Translations under genes and position numbers: made by a program
From: Chamaecrista fasciculata
Taxonomy: Eukaryota > Streptophyta > Magnoliopsida > Fabales > Fabaceae
Assembly (NCBI GenBank): GCA_003254925.1
Contig: QANZ01030688.1
Location: 96,170 to 160,169 of the forward strand
Direction of reading: 5' to 3'
DNA length: 64,000 nt
Notes under the pieces: model-generated
Told to the model about the DNA's origin: nothing
The model's input: only the letters and a program-made list of their open reading frames with translations
Databases searched by the model: none
Part shown: positions 24,536-36,676 of the stretch, piece after piece
Position numbering within the stretch: position 1 is the stretch's first letter
How the letters are laid out: the number at the start of each line of letters is the position of its first letter

Positions 24536-25085
24536 CCTACACACCTTCTTCATTAGCTGTAACTTGCCACTCCCACGCACTCACGCACTACTCTGCCTTT
24601 CTCCTTCCAACTCATATATTAATTGTTAAACCATACTCACACACGCACACAAATTTTATAACTTTACTAAAATTCATTCTCTAAATATATAAATATCATA
24701 ACATAAATGACAAGAGTATGTAATTAGTTAGAGTAATCGATATTTTATTCTTACCAATTTAGGTAAATCTTTTTATATTCATTTTATAAAAGTTTCTTAA
24801 TCATAAATTTAATTTACATTATTTGTATTATGTGATTGATCATACAAAATATATATATTTAATATTTTTTTATTATGATTAATTATATATAAAATTTTTA
24901 TTACATGTTAAATATTTATTGAGAAATCTTATCGTAAATATATTAATAGTTTTACTTTAATTTTGCCATTTTAATAATTAGGTGGCTGATTGTATAGTCA
25001 TCATTATAATTATTATTTTTATGTCGTTTAGTGTTAACTCAATCATTTTAAATTTTTATTATCTCATTTCATTTATAAAAATGTC

Positions 25086-25196
25086 TTTTTTTTTTGTTTA
25101 TGATCGGGGCATTTACTAGAACAAACTTGATGAGTGATGACTAATCTTTCGAGTACTCTGAGGCTCAATATTGGAGACCACCCAATTAACGGATGA
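25086..25196 (-). mobile_element. Short retroposon (SINE-like) with TSD
   Basis: On the minus strand this ends in an A-run (T-run at 25086-25095). It is flanked by CATTTATAAAAATGTC (25070-25085) and CATTTATAAATGTC (25197-25210), which look like a target duplication differing by a short indel. No clear polymerase III boxes remain, so it may be a 5'-truncated SINE. Confidence 0.5.
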
Positions 25197-25689
25197 CATT
25201 TATAAATGTCTTTTGAAACATTTCGTTACAAGCATTGACTTTTTTCTCTTTTATGGATAAGTTTATCAAAAGATTTTTATTATACGCGCCTTGTTGTATA
25301 TTTAAAAACATAAGTTTTGTTTAGAGAATTTTATTTTTATTATAAAATATCTCAACTCAAATAAACATTTATAATATTTTTAATAAAAATAACCCGTAGC
25401 CACAATATTAAAAAAGAAAACCCTAATTTTCTCTGGTTTCTCCTAGTCAAGATTCAAGAGTGAAGAGTCAAGCCTTGACCTCCCTCTCCTTGTATTCTCT
25501 TACATTAATTTAAAGGCACGATTATTTACTACATTGATTACACAGTCTCAACTCTCAAGGAAGTGTAAACAAAAATACGTACTATCAAAATAATACTATT
25601 TTATAAACTATTTTATGTTTTTTAAAAAATACAAATGGGATTTTAGCTTTTTGGAGCTTTTTACAACGTCTAACCCTTTTTAAGAGAGA

Positions 25690-27083
25690 GAGACACCTTA
25701 TTCTGTTCTTCTGGATATTTGAGCTTAACCACACTTCACTCTTCTTCTCCGTCTCCGACCTCTGTTTTTCTCGGAAACCACCGTCGTCGCCGTCGTCGTC
25801 GTCGTCGTCGGAATCTTCATTGTTCAATAACTGCGATTACTACCATTGCGGCAACAACTGCACCTTCCGCATTATCGCTCTGCCTCTGTCGCCTCTTCAT
25901 TTATTTTTCCGGTAAGACGCTTTTATTTATGCTTTATATTCTTCTCCGTCTTCTACGCTTTCTCGTCACAGCTCAATCCTGTGTTTTACTCTTTGTCTGA
26001 TTTTCTTTTTCTTTTTTTCGTTCACTGATCATTTTTCTGCACCTTTTTCCGCTGACACTTTAGCTTACATCTCTTCTTTTTGTTTCTCCTTCGGTTTCTT
26101 CTGATTCTTCCTCACTGCAGGCTTTTTCTTATTTTTATGATTTTGTCGGTGAGTTTCTGCTTCGGCTGCTTTTGATGCTTCCAGTTGTTTCTTTCTCTAC
26201 TCTTTCAATTGGAAAGAAATCATAGACACTTTCGATTCTCCTATTCATTTCCCGACACTTTATAGAATTTCTCATCAGATTTTATATTTGTCAATGCAGT
26301 CTTTTACCGGAGATTTTGCTGTTCATGTGTATGCGCTTGTATCAGCGGTCTTGTGACATATATAGTACTTTTCTTTTTTTTTTTGAAAAACCATAAACTC
26401 CTAGTACGGAGGTCTTTGATTAATTTGGATCTAATTTGAGCGATAATGACGGTTCGTTATGCATATTCATTTGCAACGCTCTATTTCTCGTATAATTTCC
26501 TATTTCATTTCATTTTTTCACTGGTTTTAGCTCCTGCAGAATATATATATAATATTCACATCTTTTACTGTGCGGTTATAGCGTTAGTTCCTGTACTTCT
26601 AGAGTATTCGAGATAGCGATCTTCAAGATCTAATCAATGAACTCTAGAAGCGGCCTACGTGTTGTGCTAGGGAGCTGCAAAACTAACAGAGGGCTCCTTG
26701 CACTATTTATTTCATTAGTCATAATAAGCATATAAACATTTCACTTTCCAGAACACTAATCCATTAACGTTTCATCGTGTCTTGGTGGGTTGCCAATTGC
26801 CATGTGATGTGTGGCGTCACTTATATTGTTCAAATTGTTTACTTTCTTAGCTGGAAGCTTGAATTTGAGGCTGTCTTGATTTTTAATCTAATAATTGTGA
26901 CAGGCATTGATCGATGAGAAACAGAAATATACACATAATATTAAGACATTAGCGTTTTGTGAAATAAACAAAATTGACTGTAAATTGGGTTCACGATCTG
27001 TAATTTACTTTTCTAGTATGAGAATTTGACAGTGCTTGAGAACCTTCTTAACTATTCAATTTAATATTTCCTTGTAGATTCAG
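25690..27083 (+). promoter_or_regulatory. 5' UTR and leader intron of the FPP gene
   Basis: A CT-rich leader with (CGTCGT)n around 25783-25810 ends at a good donor, G|GTAAGA, at 25911/25912. The acceptor CTTGTAG ends at 27077, six bases before the FPP start codon. The implied leader intron is about 1166 nt, CT/T-rich and without a coding frame. Such long first introns often enhance expression in plants. The transcription start is not determined. Confidence 0.55.
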
Positions 27084-30000
27084 ATGGACCGACGGTGGCC
27101 CTGGAAGAAAAAGTCATCTGACAAGGCCATCCTTGAGAAAGCAGTTTCTGCATTGGATTCCGCTGGTGTTACTGCTCAAGCCAATCAGGTCTTGATTCTA
27201 CAGAGATTTTCTCGCATTGTTGACTGTGATTTAGTCATCAAGTTTTGTTTTTCGTTTTAGTATTTACCATTCACACGGTCTACTTATTGTCCACATTAGG
27301 TTCTGCAAGTTTCCTATTTTCTATATATTTTTTTTATTAATCAAATTTCGTTGTTAGCACATCATGAAGCAGATTTTCACTTTGTGCCTCTCTTTTAACT
27401 ATATGGATGTGCAGTAAAGTACATTACATTTGCCACTTTTTGCCTTTGTAGTTTTATAGCACAAAATGTAGTACTTCTATGTGTTTTTCTAGGATTTACA
27501 CTTTCAATGTTAACTTCACAGTAGAGACAGTACTTTGTTCTGTTAGCCTAATTTAACAAGTGATTGATTTTGTTAGCTTTTACTCATTTACTCTTACGCG
27601 TTTACTTCTCTTAACAGGATAGCTACAAAAAGCCTAACTATGTCCAAATTTCTGTGGAGTCATATGCGCATCTCACTAGTTTGGAGGATCAAGTGAAGAC
27701 ATGTGAGGAAAAAGTTCAGACTCTGGAAGATGAGATCAAGGAATTGAATGAAAAGCTGTCGGCAGCAAATTCAGAGGTGACTACCAAGGAAAGCCTCGTA
27801 AAACAGCATGCTAAAGTAGCTGAAGAAGCTGTCTCAGGTATTTGGATTTACTGCTTACATCATTCAGTGCATAAAATATTTCACGGTCAAAGTCTGCCAC
27901 AATAACAAGAGCTTATTGTTGTTCTTTGATTTAGATTTCAACTGAAACTCCTCTTGATGCAGGCTGGGAAAAGGCTGAAGCAGAAGCTCTGGCGTTGAAG
28001 AATCATCTAGAATCTGTCACTCTTTCGAAGCTCACTGCTGAGGATCGTGCATCACATTTAGATGGTGCTCTTAAAGAGTGTATGCGACAAATAAGAAACC
28101 TGAAGGATGAACATGAACAGAAAATACAGGAAGTTTCTCTCACCAAAACCAAGCAATTAGATAAAATTAAGGGTGAGCTTGAAGCAAAGATAGCTAACTT
28201 AGAACAGGAACTCCTTAGGTCTGCTGCTGAAAATGGAGCTCTTTCAAGGTCCTTACAAGAGCGCTCTAACATGATTATCAAAATTAGTGAAGAAAAAGCT
28301 CAGGCTGAAGCTGAAATTGAGATGCTGAAGTGCAACATAGAATCATGTGAAAGAGAAATCAATTCACTTAAATATGAACTTCATGTCGCTTCAAAGGAGC
28401 TGGAAATTCGCAATGAAGAAAAGAACATGAGTATGAAGTCTGCAGAGGCTGCTAACAAACAGCATATAGATGGTGTTAAAAAAATTGCTAAATTAGAGGC
28501 TGAGTGCCAAAGATTACGTGGTCTGGTGCGGAAGAAGTTACCTGGCCCTGCTGCACTTGCACAAATGAAGCTTGAAGTTGAGAATCTTGGCCGAGATTGT
28601 GGAGAGACTCGATTAAAGAGGTCTCCTGTCAAACCTGCCAGTCCTCATCTGTCCCCATTGCCTGAGTTTCCCCTGGAGAATATTCAGAAATTCCAGAAGG
28701 AGAATGAATTTCTCACAGAGCGTTTGTTGGCAATGGAAGAAGAAACGAAGATGCTGAAAGAAGCTTTGGCAAAACGTAACAGTGAATTGCAGGCCTCGAG
28801 GAGCATGTGTGCTAAAACACTGAGCAAACTCCAGAGTTTGGAAACTCAACTTCAGACAAGTGACCAGCAGAAAGGATGCCCAAAATCCATCATCCAGATA
28901 ACCCGTGAAAGTATATATAGTCAAAATGCGAGCAATGCACCAAGCTTAACCTCCATATCTGAAGTTGGAAATGATGATGTTGGAAAATGTGCTGAGTCTT
29001 GGTCTACAGCATCTTTGTCGGAGCTATCCCAAACCCAACATGAAAAGAATATTGAGAAATCAGCATTATCTGAGGGCACTAATAAGTTGGAATTGATGGA
29101 TGACTTCTTGGAGGTGGAAAAGTTGGCTCGTCTATCAAACGATTCCAGTGGAGATACCTCTATTTCTATATCTTCTAGCAATACAACAACGGAAATTGTG
29201 ACCACCAAAATATCAGACATTAATACTTGCATTGATGGTTCCTCTGAAAAGCAGAGTGATTTGAACTCCTCTCCAAATCAGGTGTCTTCGGGTGTGGTGT
29301 TTTCAGCATCTGGTCTCCAATCTGATGTTAATGGCTCATCATTGACTGAGCTTCAATCAAGAATTTTAACGGTTTTCAACTCCATGTCTAGGGATGCTGA
29401 TATAGAGAACATCCTTGAAGATATTAAACATGTTCTAGAAGAAGCACGTGACACTTCCAATCAGCACTCTGTAGGTTACATACCCCAGGATGTCCATCCT
29501 TCTGATGCCACTTGTGATAGGCAGGTTAATCCTGAAGATGCAGGCTTAAATCTTGAAAAGGAAATCACTTCATCCCAGAAAACAACAGAATATGTGCAGA
29601 TAACTTCAGACTTGGAAGCTGCTATTTCTAACATTCACAACTTTGTATTATTCCTAGGTAGAGAAGCAATGTCCGTTCATGACATTTCCTCTGATGGGGA
29701 TGGAGTGAAGCTAAAGATTGAGGAGTTCTCTCACACTTTTAATAAAGTTATATGCAACAAAGCAACCTTACTGCAGTTTGTTCTTGATTTGTCATACGTA
29801 TTAGACAAGGCAAGCGAATTCAGGTTTAGTGTCCTTGGTTACAAGGGTGCGGAAGCTGAAACTAACAGTCCTGATTGCATAGACAAGATTGCTCTGCCAG
29901 AAAATAAGTTAGCTCAAGACAATTCATCAGGAGAAAGATTTCAAAACGGCTGTTCCCATAATCTTAATCCTTGTTCTGATCCTCAGATTCCTGATGTTGG

Positions 30001-31264
30001 AAATCTAATCTCTGGCTATGAATCAAGTGCTACACCACACCAATTCTCAAAGGAGGAGTTTGAAAACTTGAAACAAGAGAAAGAAAAGGCAACAGTGGAT
30101 CTGTCAAGATGCACTGAAATTCTTGAAATGACAAAGTCTCAACTACAAGAGACTGAGCAACTTCTAGCAGAAGTTAAATCACAATTGGCTTCTTCTGAAA
30201 GATCAAACAGCTTGGCCGAGACACAGCTGAAATGTATGGCAGAGTCATACCGGGCCCTTGAAACACGTGCACATGAGCTAGAAACCGAGCTGAATCTTCT
30301 GCGAGTCAAGACAGAAACACTGGAGAATGAACTTCAAGATGAAAAGAGGGGTCATGAAAATGCTTTGGCCAAGTGCAAGGAGCTAGAAGAGCAACTGCAA
30401 AGGTTAGATATCCAATTATCCATCCAATATCATATCAAGTATTAATGTTTTTGTCTGATGAGTATATGCATATTCTGCCTCATGCAATCCTATGTTCCTG
30501 GTGTTAACCATAGTAGTTGTGTTTATGTTGGTCTATTCGGGTGAAAAAGTAAGTTATGTTTGACTTGCTTGACTATGTTAACTTATTACACTTGCATCTT
30601 TTGATTATCTTGTCACAATCTCTCAAGCTAGTTCTATTCTGACTCCTGTTTTACACTGTTAGGAGCGAGAGCTCAGCAGCTGATAATGACCAAAAGACTA
30701 AGCAGGTAAGATTGTATTTTCATTACAATAGTAAATTCACGATCATGTAGATCTCAATCCAGGAGTTCTTGCTGTTAGATAAGTTTAAAATCTAAGTGGA
30801 ATACTTTGCAGGAGAGAAATTTGGCAGCTGCGGCGGAAAAGCTAGCCGAGTGTCAGGAAACGATATTTCTCCTTGGTAAGCAGTTAAACACTCTACGCCC
30901 TCAAACGGAGAAAAATGGATCTCTGTATGGTGAGAGAAGTCCAAAGGTTGAAGAAGGGTTTACAGAAGAGGAGCCTTCTACTAGTAACCCAAATTTGCAA
31001 GAGCTAGATCAGGATGAGACAGACAGTGTTACTTCTGCTTTTGTACAAAGATTGGGGATGGAGTCTCCCTTGCAATTTTCCAACAGCCTATGTCCATCAG
31101 ATAATGAATTGAGCCTTCCTACCATATCTCCGGCAAAGAACCCGAGACACCGGCCTACCAAGTCTGCTTCCTCCTCTGTTTCTTCAGCCTCTACACCGGA
31201 GAAACATGCGCAAGCACGAGGATTTAGTAGATTCTTTTCATCAAAAGGAAAAAATGGTCACTGA
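27084..31264 (+). CDS. Filament-like plant protein (FPP4/5/6 type)
   Basis: The coding exons are 27084-27188, 27618-27837, 27963-30402, 30663-30705 and 30812-31264. They join in frame to 1086 aa, a normal length for the family. The N-terminus, MDRRWPWKKKSSDKA, is the conserved basic/tryptophan start of FPPs. Coiled coils cover about 45-310 (for example SLEDQVKTCEEKVQTLEDEI) and about 775-960 (for example AHELETELNLLRVKTETLEN). Between them lies a Ser/Thr-rich low-complexity region containing a hydrophobic stretch near 640-700. The C-terminus, RGFSRFFSSKGKNGH, is also typical. FPPs are plant-specific long coiled-coil proteins. Founding members were found through interaction with nuclear-envelope MAF1, and a role in membrane or microtubule organisation is proposed but not settled. 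Conserved blocks such as RKKLPGPAALAQMKLEVENL place it, from memory, with FPP4/5/6. All four coding introns have GT-AG borders. Confidence 0.93.
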
Positions 31265-31921
31265 GATAGGAGCATGTGGAAGGAAGCCATTTGGAGAAGT
31301 ATCAGCAAATGCTCCCATTCATGATTTTACAGTATGAAATTTGTGGAGTTAAGGAGAGGGAATGCCCGTGAATGTCAGGTGATTTTTGTATCTAATTGTT
31401 GTACTTGTACATGGTAACCATATGTTCTTCCTTTAATTCCATCAGTTTCTGCAACTTAATTAACAACGATGACATAGGCTATCAACTATTACTGGATATT
31501 TTGAATATATTGTTTTTCATAGATTCATTTGTACCTCAATTGAATTCTTTACTAGCATTATTGGATGCTAGACTTTTCAAGTGGTTATTCTGGTTTGTGA
31601 ACGAATGATTATCACATTCAGTAATCTCATAAAATGTGATCCAACCCACATAAGAGTGGACCAGAGTCCATACGATCCCATTATCTCAAAGAAGAAACAT
31701 GAGCCTCCTACTGGTAAGCCATCACATCACGTGTTGTAGTCTCGAATAACTAATTGTAATTGGGGCTGAATTAAAGAATAAATTAATGAATGGGGCAAAG
31801 TTTAATTAAAATAAAAATAATAATAAAAAAGAGATCCTGGAACATTTTTGTGCCAGAGCCACGTATCAGTATCAACGAACCATGGCTATTGGCTGCATTA
31901 ATCGAGCAGGTTTTAACTTTT
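31265..31921 (+). other. FPP 3' UTR and flank
   Basis: Directly after the TGA there is T-rich sequence with TTGTTGTACTTGTACATGG near 31396, resembling a plant far-upstream polyadenylation element. No further coding sequence is seen before the next transposon. Confidence 0.4.
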
Positions 31922-32300
31922 GGTCAAAGTACAAATTTGGTCCCATATTTTTTGTTAAGTTCCCAATTTGGTCCTATATATTTTTTGTTGCACTTTTGGT
32001 CCCACATCTTTTTGGTCTCATCTTTTGGTTAGGTTGCAGAATTGGTCTTATATCTTTACAAAATGATCAATCGTTAATTGATTCTTTTACAAAGATATAA
32101 GACCACTTCTGTACCTGACTTAAAGATATAAGACCAATTCTGCAATAGACCCAAATATATAGGACTAAATCTGCAACAAAAAAGATATGAACCAAATTGG
32201 GACCTGACTTAAAGATATGAGACAAAAAATGCAACAAAAAAAATATAGGACCAAATTTAGAATTGAGCAAAAGATATGAGACCAAATTTGCACTTTGGCC
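31922..32300. mobile_element. MULE-type element with perfect 9-bp TSD
   Basis: The ends are GGTCAAAGTACAAATTTGGT, and GGCCAAAGTGCAAATTTGGT as the reverse complement of the right end. Identical duplications TTAACTTTT flank it (31913-31921 and 32301-32309). The 379-bp element consists almost wholly of short inverted 'ggtcccatat' units and could fold on itself. Frames through it are repeat artefacts. Confidence 0.85.
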
Positions 32301-32424
32301 TTAACTTTTTATTAATCCAAGTTTAATATAAGTAATCAGAAAAGAAGACAAGGAAAGTAATGGAAAAGACACCCAAGTCCATGAAGATCAAAGATGAAGG
32401 AGCAACAAACCACACCCAGGCACC

Positions 32425-32570
32425 GGATCCTCTGCCGTACCGCACGGCGTGCGGTGCGGCAGAGGCCAATAGGGGAGCGCCACGTGGCGCCACGTGTGCA
32501 GGCGCGCCCACGTGGCGCTTCCCTATTGGTCCCTGCCGCACCGCACGCCGTGCGGTACGGCAGAGGATCC
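32425..32570. mobile_element. GC-rich palindromic MITE with three G-boxes (copy 1)
   Basis: Arms GGATCCTCTGCCGTACCGCA and its complement bound 146 bp. Each arm is itself palindromic (CCGCACGGCGTGCGG). The centre has three CACGTG G-boxes (32481, 32491, 32509) and a CCAAT/ATTGG pair. GC content is far above the surroundings. A diverged second copy lies at 36060-36191. Borders are uncertain because no target duplication is obvious. Confidence 0.7.
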
Positions 32571-33113
32571 TCATCCCACATCCAAGCTATGCCAGTTTTT
32601 ATTAATCCAAGTTAGAATCTACCACACTCATAATTACTGGTTAAACTCAAAGCTTGAATAAAATTTTTTTTCCTTAAAAAAAAAAGGGTGGTCATATCAG
32701 AAGGGGTATCAAAACAGATCAAAACCTAAATTAGCAAGAAAGTGAGCACAAACATTGGCTTGCCTATATCTGAACTCAACTTAGAAGTGAAAAACGTAGA
32801 CACTGAAATCTGGTCAAATTTATACATACATAATACTCACCAACTCATGCTACATAAATTAATAGATTAATGAGTAAACATATCAACTGGTTTTTAAGAG
32901 ATACACGAGTTAATAATTCAATTATTTAAAATCTAGTTTACACTTCTAATACTTCAAAGTCATATAAACTAAACTTTTAAGACTAAATTATCAACTCATA
33001 TATCTTTCAAAAATTAACTCATATATCTTTCAAGAACCAAGTTATAGTTTATTTCTTAATATATATATATAAAAGGATAAATACTAGAGGAATTGAAGCA
33101 CATTGACCTATTA

Positions 33114-33506
33114 CTATGATGGGATTCGGAGCATGGAAGTGAGAGACTCAAAAACATGTTGTTGGCAAGGAATAGTGAGACCCGTTTGGTGTGAAAACCC
33201 AAATTCTTGTGCAGCTTGATGAAGCAATTTTTGAAACTGTGGACGATTCAGAAACCAAATAGGCACAATGTATCTGCTTCTCTTCTCTCCCACGTACACA
33301 ACAAAATGACCCTTTGGCACATCTAATGGAGTCACTTCATCATCTTCATCATCATCATCATCTTCATACCATTGTTTCCTTCTCAAACTTGACCATCCCT
33401 TCACTATTTGCTTTATCATTGCTCTTTCACCACCAACTCTGCTTGATTTTCGCAACCCCATTAACCTCTTTAGTGTCTTCAAGAAATATTGAGAATTTGG
33501 CATCAT
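33114..33506 (-). CDS. SAUR family auxin-responsive protein
   Basis: This intronless 130-aa SAUR is on the minus strand. The core runs from about residue 60 to the end: [49 protein letters not shown] and FESLTSML, all hallmarks of the SAUR domain. A run of acidic residues (DDDDDEDDE, 48-56) precedes it and is unusual. The first 46 residues are basic. Codons 1 and 2 are both ATG. A third in-frame Met at residue 30 (33419) begins [17 protein letters not shown], close to where many shorter SAURs start, so the true start could be there. An AT-rich TATA-like sequence lies just upstream of codon 1. The protein differs clearly from the first SAUR in this window. By family analogy it acts in auxin-related growth control; its specific role cannot be told. 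Confidence 0.9.
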   Translation of the reverse strand: MMPNSQYFLKTLKRLMGLRKSSRVGGERAMIKQIVKGWSSLRRKQWYEDDDDDEDDEVTPLDVPKGHFVVYVGEKRSRYIVPIWFLNRPQFQKLLHQAAQEFGFSHQTGLTIPCQQHVFESLTSMLRIPS

Positions 33507-33881
33507 ATTTATGGTACTCGCTAAGGCTCTTAGATAAGATTAAAGAGAGAAACAGAATCATGTGGGAATTGGGACTGTTAGGACAAATTAAGGACAAGCC
33601 TAGGCTGTTGCTGCTAGCTAGCTATTAGGGTCCCTTCCATATTTGTACCATCATTTTTTTGTTGTTAATACGGACAGTACCTTTCAACGAAAGAGCATCC
33701 CCATTTCCTATTCTTTAACTATTGTATGCTAATGGGGGCATCCTTGTTATTTTTTTGTTGCAACTATGATCTCGTTTTCCTATATGGAAAGTTAGAATAT
33801 TCAAATATTGTAGTATTTTTTAGTCTATCTCTCTTCTCTCTCCACAATCACATCTGTTCATATAAAAGAAAATAAAAAATA

Positions 33882-34272
33882 GGATAAATTACACTTTGGT
33901 ACCCTGTTCTATAGATTGATTCCACTTTGGTACCATATTCTTTCAAAAGTGACACTTTGGTACCCTGCTCTTTTAAAAGTGATATTTTGGTTCCCTGTTC
34001 TTTGCACTGTTAACACTTTGGTACCCTAAAAAAGATAGAAGAATGTAACAAATCATGAAAGAACAGGACACCAAAGTGAACTTGGTCCATAGAACAAGGT
34101 ACTAAAGTGTTAACGGTATAAAGAAAAGGGTACCATAATGTCACTTTTGAAAGAACAGAGAACCAAAGTGTTAACGGTACAAAGAACAGGGTACCAAAGT
34201 GTCACTTTTGAAAGAATAAGGTACCAAAGTGAAATCAGTCCATAGAACAAGGTACCAAAATGTAATTTACCC
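33882..34272. mobile_element. MULE-type element with perfect 9-bp TSD
   Basis: GGATAAATTACACTTTGGTA at the left is inverted at the right (reverse complement GGGTAAATTACATTTTGGTA). Identical TAAAAAATA duplications flank it (33873-33881 and 34273-34281). The interior is made of 'ctttggtacc' units in both orientations. It lies about 375 bp upstream of the second SAUR start, in that gene's promoter region. Confidence 0.88.
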
Positions 34273-34281
34273 TAAAAAATA

Positions 34282-36059
34282 AAATGAGAGAGAGAGAGAG
34301 AGTGATTCGACCAAAGGTTTTAATCTTAACATTTTATCATGATCTCTTGTCTTGACAATCATATAATTTGGCTTTACACTAGTGTTATATTATCGATTGA
34401 ACACTGCAATACTGACATCATCACCTATGTTGCATAAAATGCTTTGACATTAATTGGAGGTACTTAGTCATGAGGAAAATTCATCTAAAAAAATTAGCCT
34501 ATTGGATAGAAGAGCCTCAATTTAAATACATTCTTATATTTCTATTTCCATTCAATGTCAGACATATTATTGCATATCCCTTTGAAGGAGAGAAAAAGAA
34601 ATGAATAGAGAGATGGACTAAAAAAATAGTGTTTGGAGTTTGAACACTCTAACTCTCCATATTAAAACCTTAATGACAAAGATAATTAATGTCTCAATGT
34701 GAATTTGTAGTACTTACGATATAAGAATAACTTGTTCCAAAAGACTAGTATGGTAGATAATAGCATCTTACAATTTATGTTTCATCTTATAATTCTGTTT
34801 TTTATCTAATGTGTGCTTGTCACCTTGTTTCCTAAGCACAACATTTTCAGAATTCCAATAAAAGCTCTAAATCCACCCACCATGGCGAAGCATTCATTTT
34901 CTAAACTCAACACTTCAACAACCAATGGCCTAATTTATCTACCTATTAAATAGGGGTGGCACTTAGACTGAAATAGTGAAATGCAACACACCATACACCA
35001 CCTTCACCAATGCCTTCTCTCTCACTTAATGCTATAAAGAAAAATCATGAATAAACAAATTGCCCCAAGGATTCTACGGATGTACCTCTTAAGTGTAACA
35101 TATACAGAGGCAACATGTGCTGTATCATTATGACATATTAGTGCAAAGAGTCAAAAGTATCAGACAGTTTACAGCAAACACTGACCCATAATGGGGACGA
35201 TTTCAATTTGTTACACCAATCCAAGCTTTGTTTTGTGATCAATCCTTAACCTTTAAATAAAAGGTTTTTGATAAAAATATCAGTCATTACTATCAATAAT
35301 AGATAACTTGATTCATACAAAAAATAAAATAATGAGAAATGGGCTAATAAAAGTGTGAGCCTCACACATAAGTCATAAAGCCTTTTTTAAGATTTGATCA
35401 ACGTCTCCGGCCCACTTAATTTAGATAATAATTTTCACACTATAGTCCACACACTCTTAATACTTCTATTTGAAATAAAAGGGTGAGCCTCACACATAAG
35501 TCATTAAGCCTTTTTTTAAGCCTTTTCTGTTGCATTAATAATAACATATCTTCTTTACCCACTTGGAATTATTCCTGTTTCACCGAGTTATGAGCTTCAT
35601 TCCCCATTTGGTGGACTTTGAATTAGTATCAGCAATAACCCTTTCATTAATGTTATTGCAACATACAGTAGTGCTAACTAATTCCCTCATGCATCATCCA
35701 TACAGAAAGCCTGAGTCTTCTTCATTTAATGCCATTAACGCTTCAAGGGAGAGTGAATTCAAAAGGGGAGAGAGATAGCTAGAGACAAATATTTAATCTT
35801 TTCTTGATTATAATTCGTGAGAGGTTTGCAATCAAAGTGGGTAGGTTGAGAGAAAGAGGGAAGACAAGGTGGGACAGAGAGAGTAATTGGGAAAAAAAAA
35901 ATGAAGTTGTTATTCTTGGCGTTTTGAATTCTGGTGGATCTGAACTGTGAACCAACTTGATAATCTTACATTGTAAAACATGAAGAGTTGATTGGACTAT
36001 TCCTTGGTGATATTTGAGTTGTAGTTGAACTGATAATGTAAGCTGAGTATGTTGGGAGG
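34282..36059. other. Intergenic DNA with a short direct repeat
   Basis: GTGAGCCTCACACATAAGTC followed by ATAAAGCC/TTAAGCC occurs at about 35356 and again at 35483 in the same orientation. No gene is recognised. Open frames at 35563-35778 and 35779-36129 have no known motif. Confidence 0.5.
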
Positions 36060-36191
36060 CTATGGATTCTCTGTCGTACCGCACGCCCTGCGGTACAGAG
36101 AGGGCTAATGAATGGATGATACGTGACAAACATTGCCACGTGTCACCCCTTTATTGGTGCTCACCGTACGATACGGCAGGGGATCCGTGCC
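36060..36191. mobile_element. GC-rich palindromic MITE, copy 2, with 11-bp flanking repeat
   Basis: It contains GGATTCTCTGTCGTACCGCA and, near the right end, CGATACGGCAGGGGATCC, matching the arms of the element at 32425. The CACGTG (36137) and ATTGG motifs are kept. An identical 11-bp sequence, ATGTTGGGAGG, lies on both sides (36049-36059 and 36192-36202), which would be a target duplication of Mutator-like length. Confidence 0.65.
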
Positions 36192-36281
36192 ATGTTGGGA
36201 GGATCTCAAGTTCAATTCTCAAATAACACACTTCTAAAAAGAATTAATGAATCCTAATTGTGACTAAACCTGAATAAAAAA

Positions 36282-36666
36282 GACAAAAGTACTATTGGTA
36301 CTTCCAAAATCTGCTACCATTTTCAGTCATACACCCAAAATTTTTTTTGGGTCAAGTGTACCTCAAAATATCTAGTGAGTTTCAATTTTACTCCCAAATT
36401 TTTTTTAATCAATTATACCCCAAATGTTTCACATTTAAGTCAATTGTACCTCCAAATACCCCCAATTTAGGGGTACAATTGACACAAAAAAATATTAGGG
36501 GTACAATGGATACAAAAAAAGAAAAGATTGAGGTATAATTGACTAAAAAAAACTAAGGTATAACTGAAACTGACCTCATATTTTCGGGATACAATTGACC
36601 AAAAAAAACTTTGGGGTACAAAAGAAAATGACCACGTACTTTGAGGGTACCAAAAACATTTTTGCC
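36282..36666. mobile_element. MULE-type inverted-repeat element
   Basis: The left end GACAAAAGTACTATTGGTAC is inverted at the right (reverse complement GGCAAAAATGTTTTTGGTAC). The interior alternates 'ggggtacaattgac' and its complement. The flanks AATAAAAAA (36273-36281) and GATAAAAAA (36667-36675) agree at 8 of 9 positions. The next element begins 11 bases later. Confidence 0.65.
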
Positions 36667-36676
36667 GATAAAAAAA

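Larger units (their letters stand above)
18541..25069. other. Gene-free, repeat-bearing AT-rich region
   Basis: Apart from the elements listed separately, no protein family is recognisable here. Short frames at 19581-19763, 20228-20470, 21274-21613 and 24072-24257 lack motifs, conserved codon use or splice partners. A duplicated segment with 'cctaggtgtttaaaaggatg' lies at 22150-22200 and again, diverged, at 22232-22290. Confidence 0.5.

Noticed and set aside
32323..32615. Four overlapping open frames on both strands with Arg/Ala-rich products
   Set aside because: All are produced by the GC-rich palindromic MITE, which lacks stop codons in several frames.
35779..36129. 116-codon minus-strand frame
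   Set aside because: It runs into the second GC-rich MITE copy and has no known motif.
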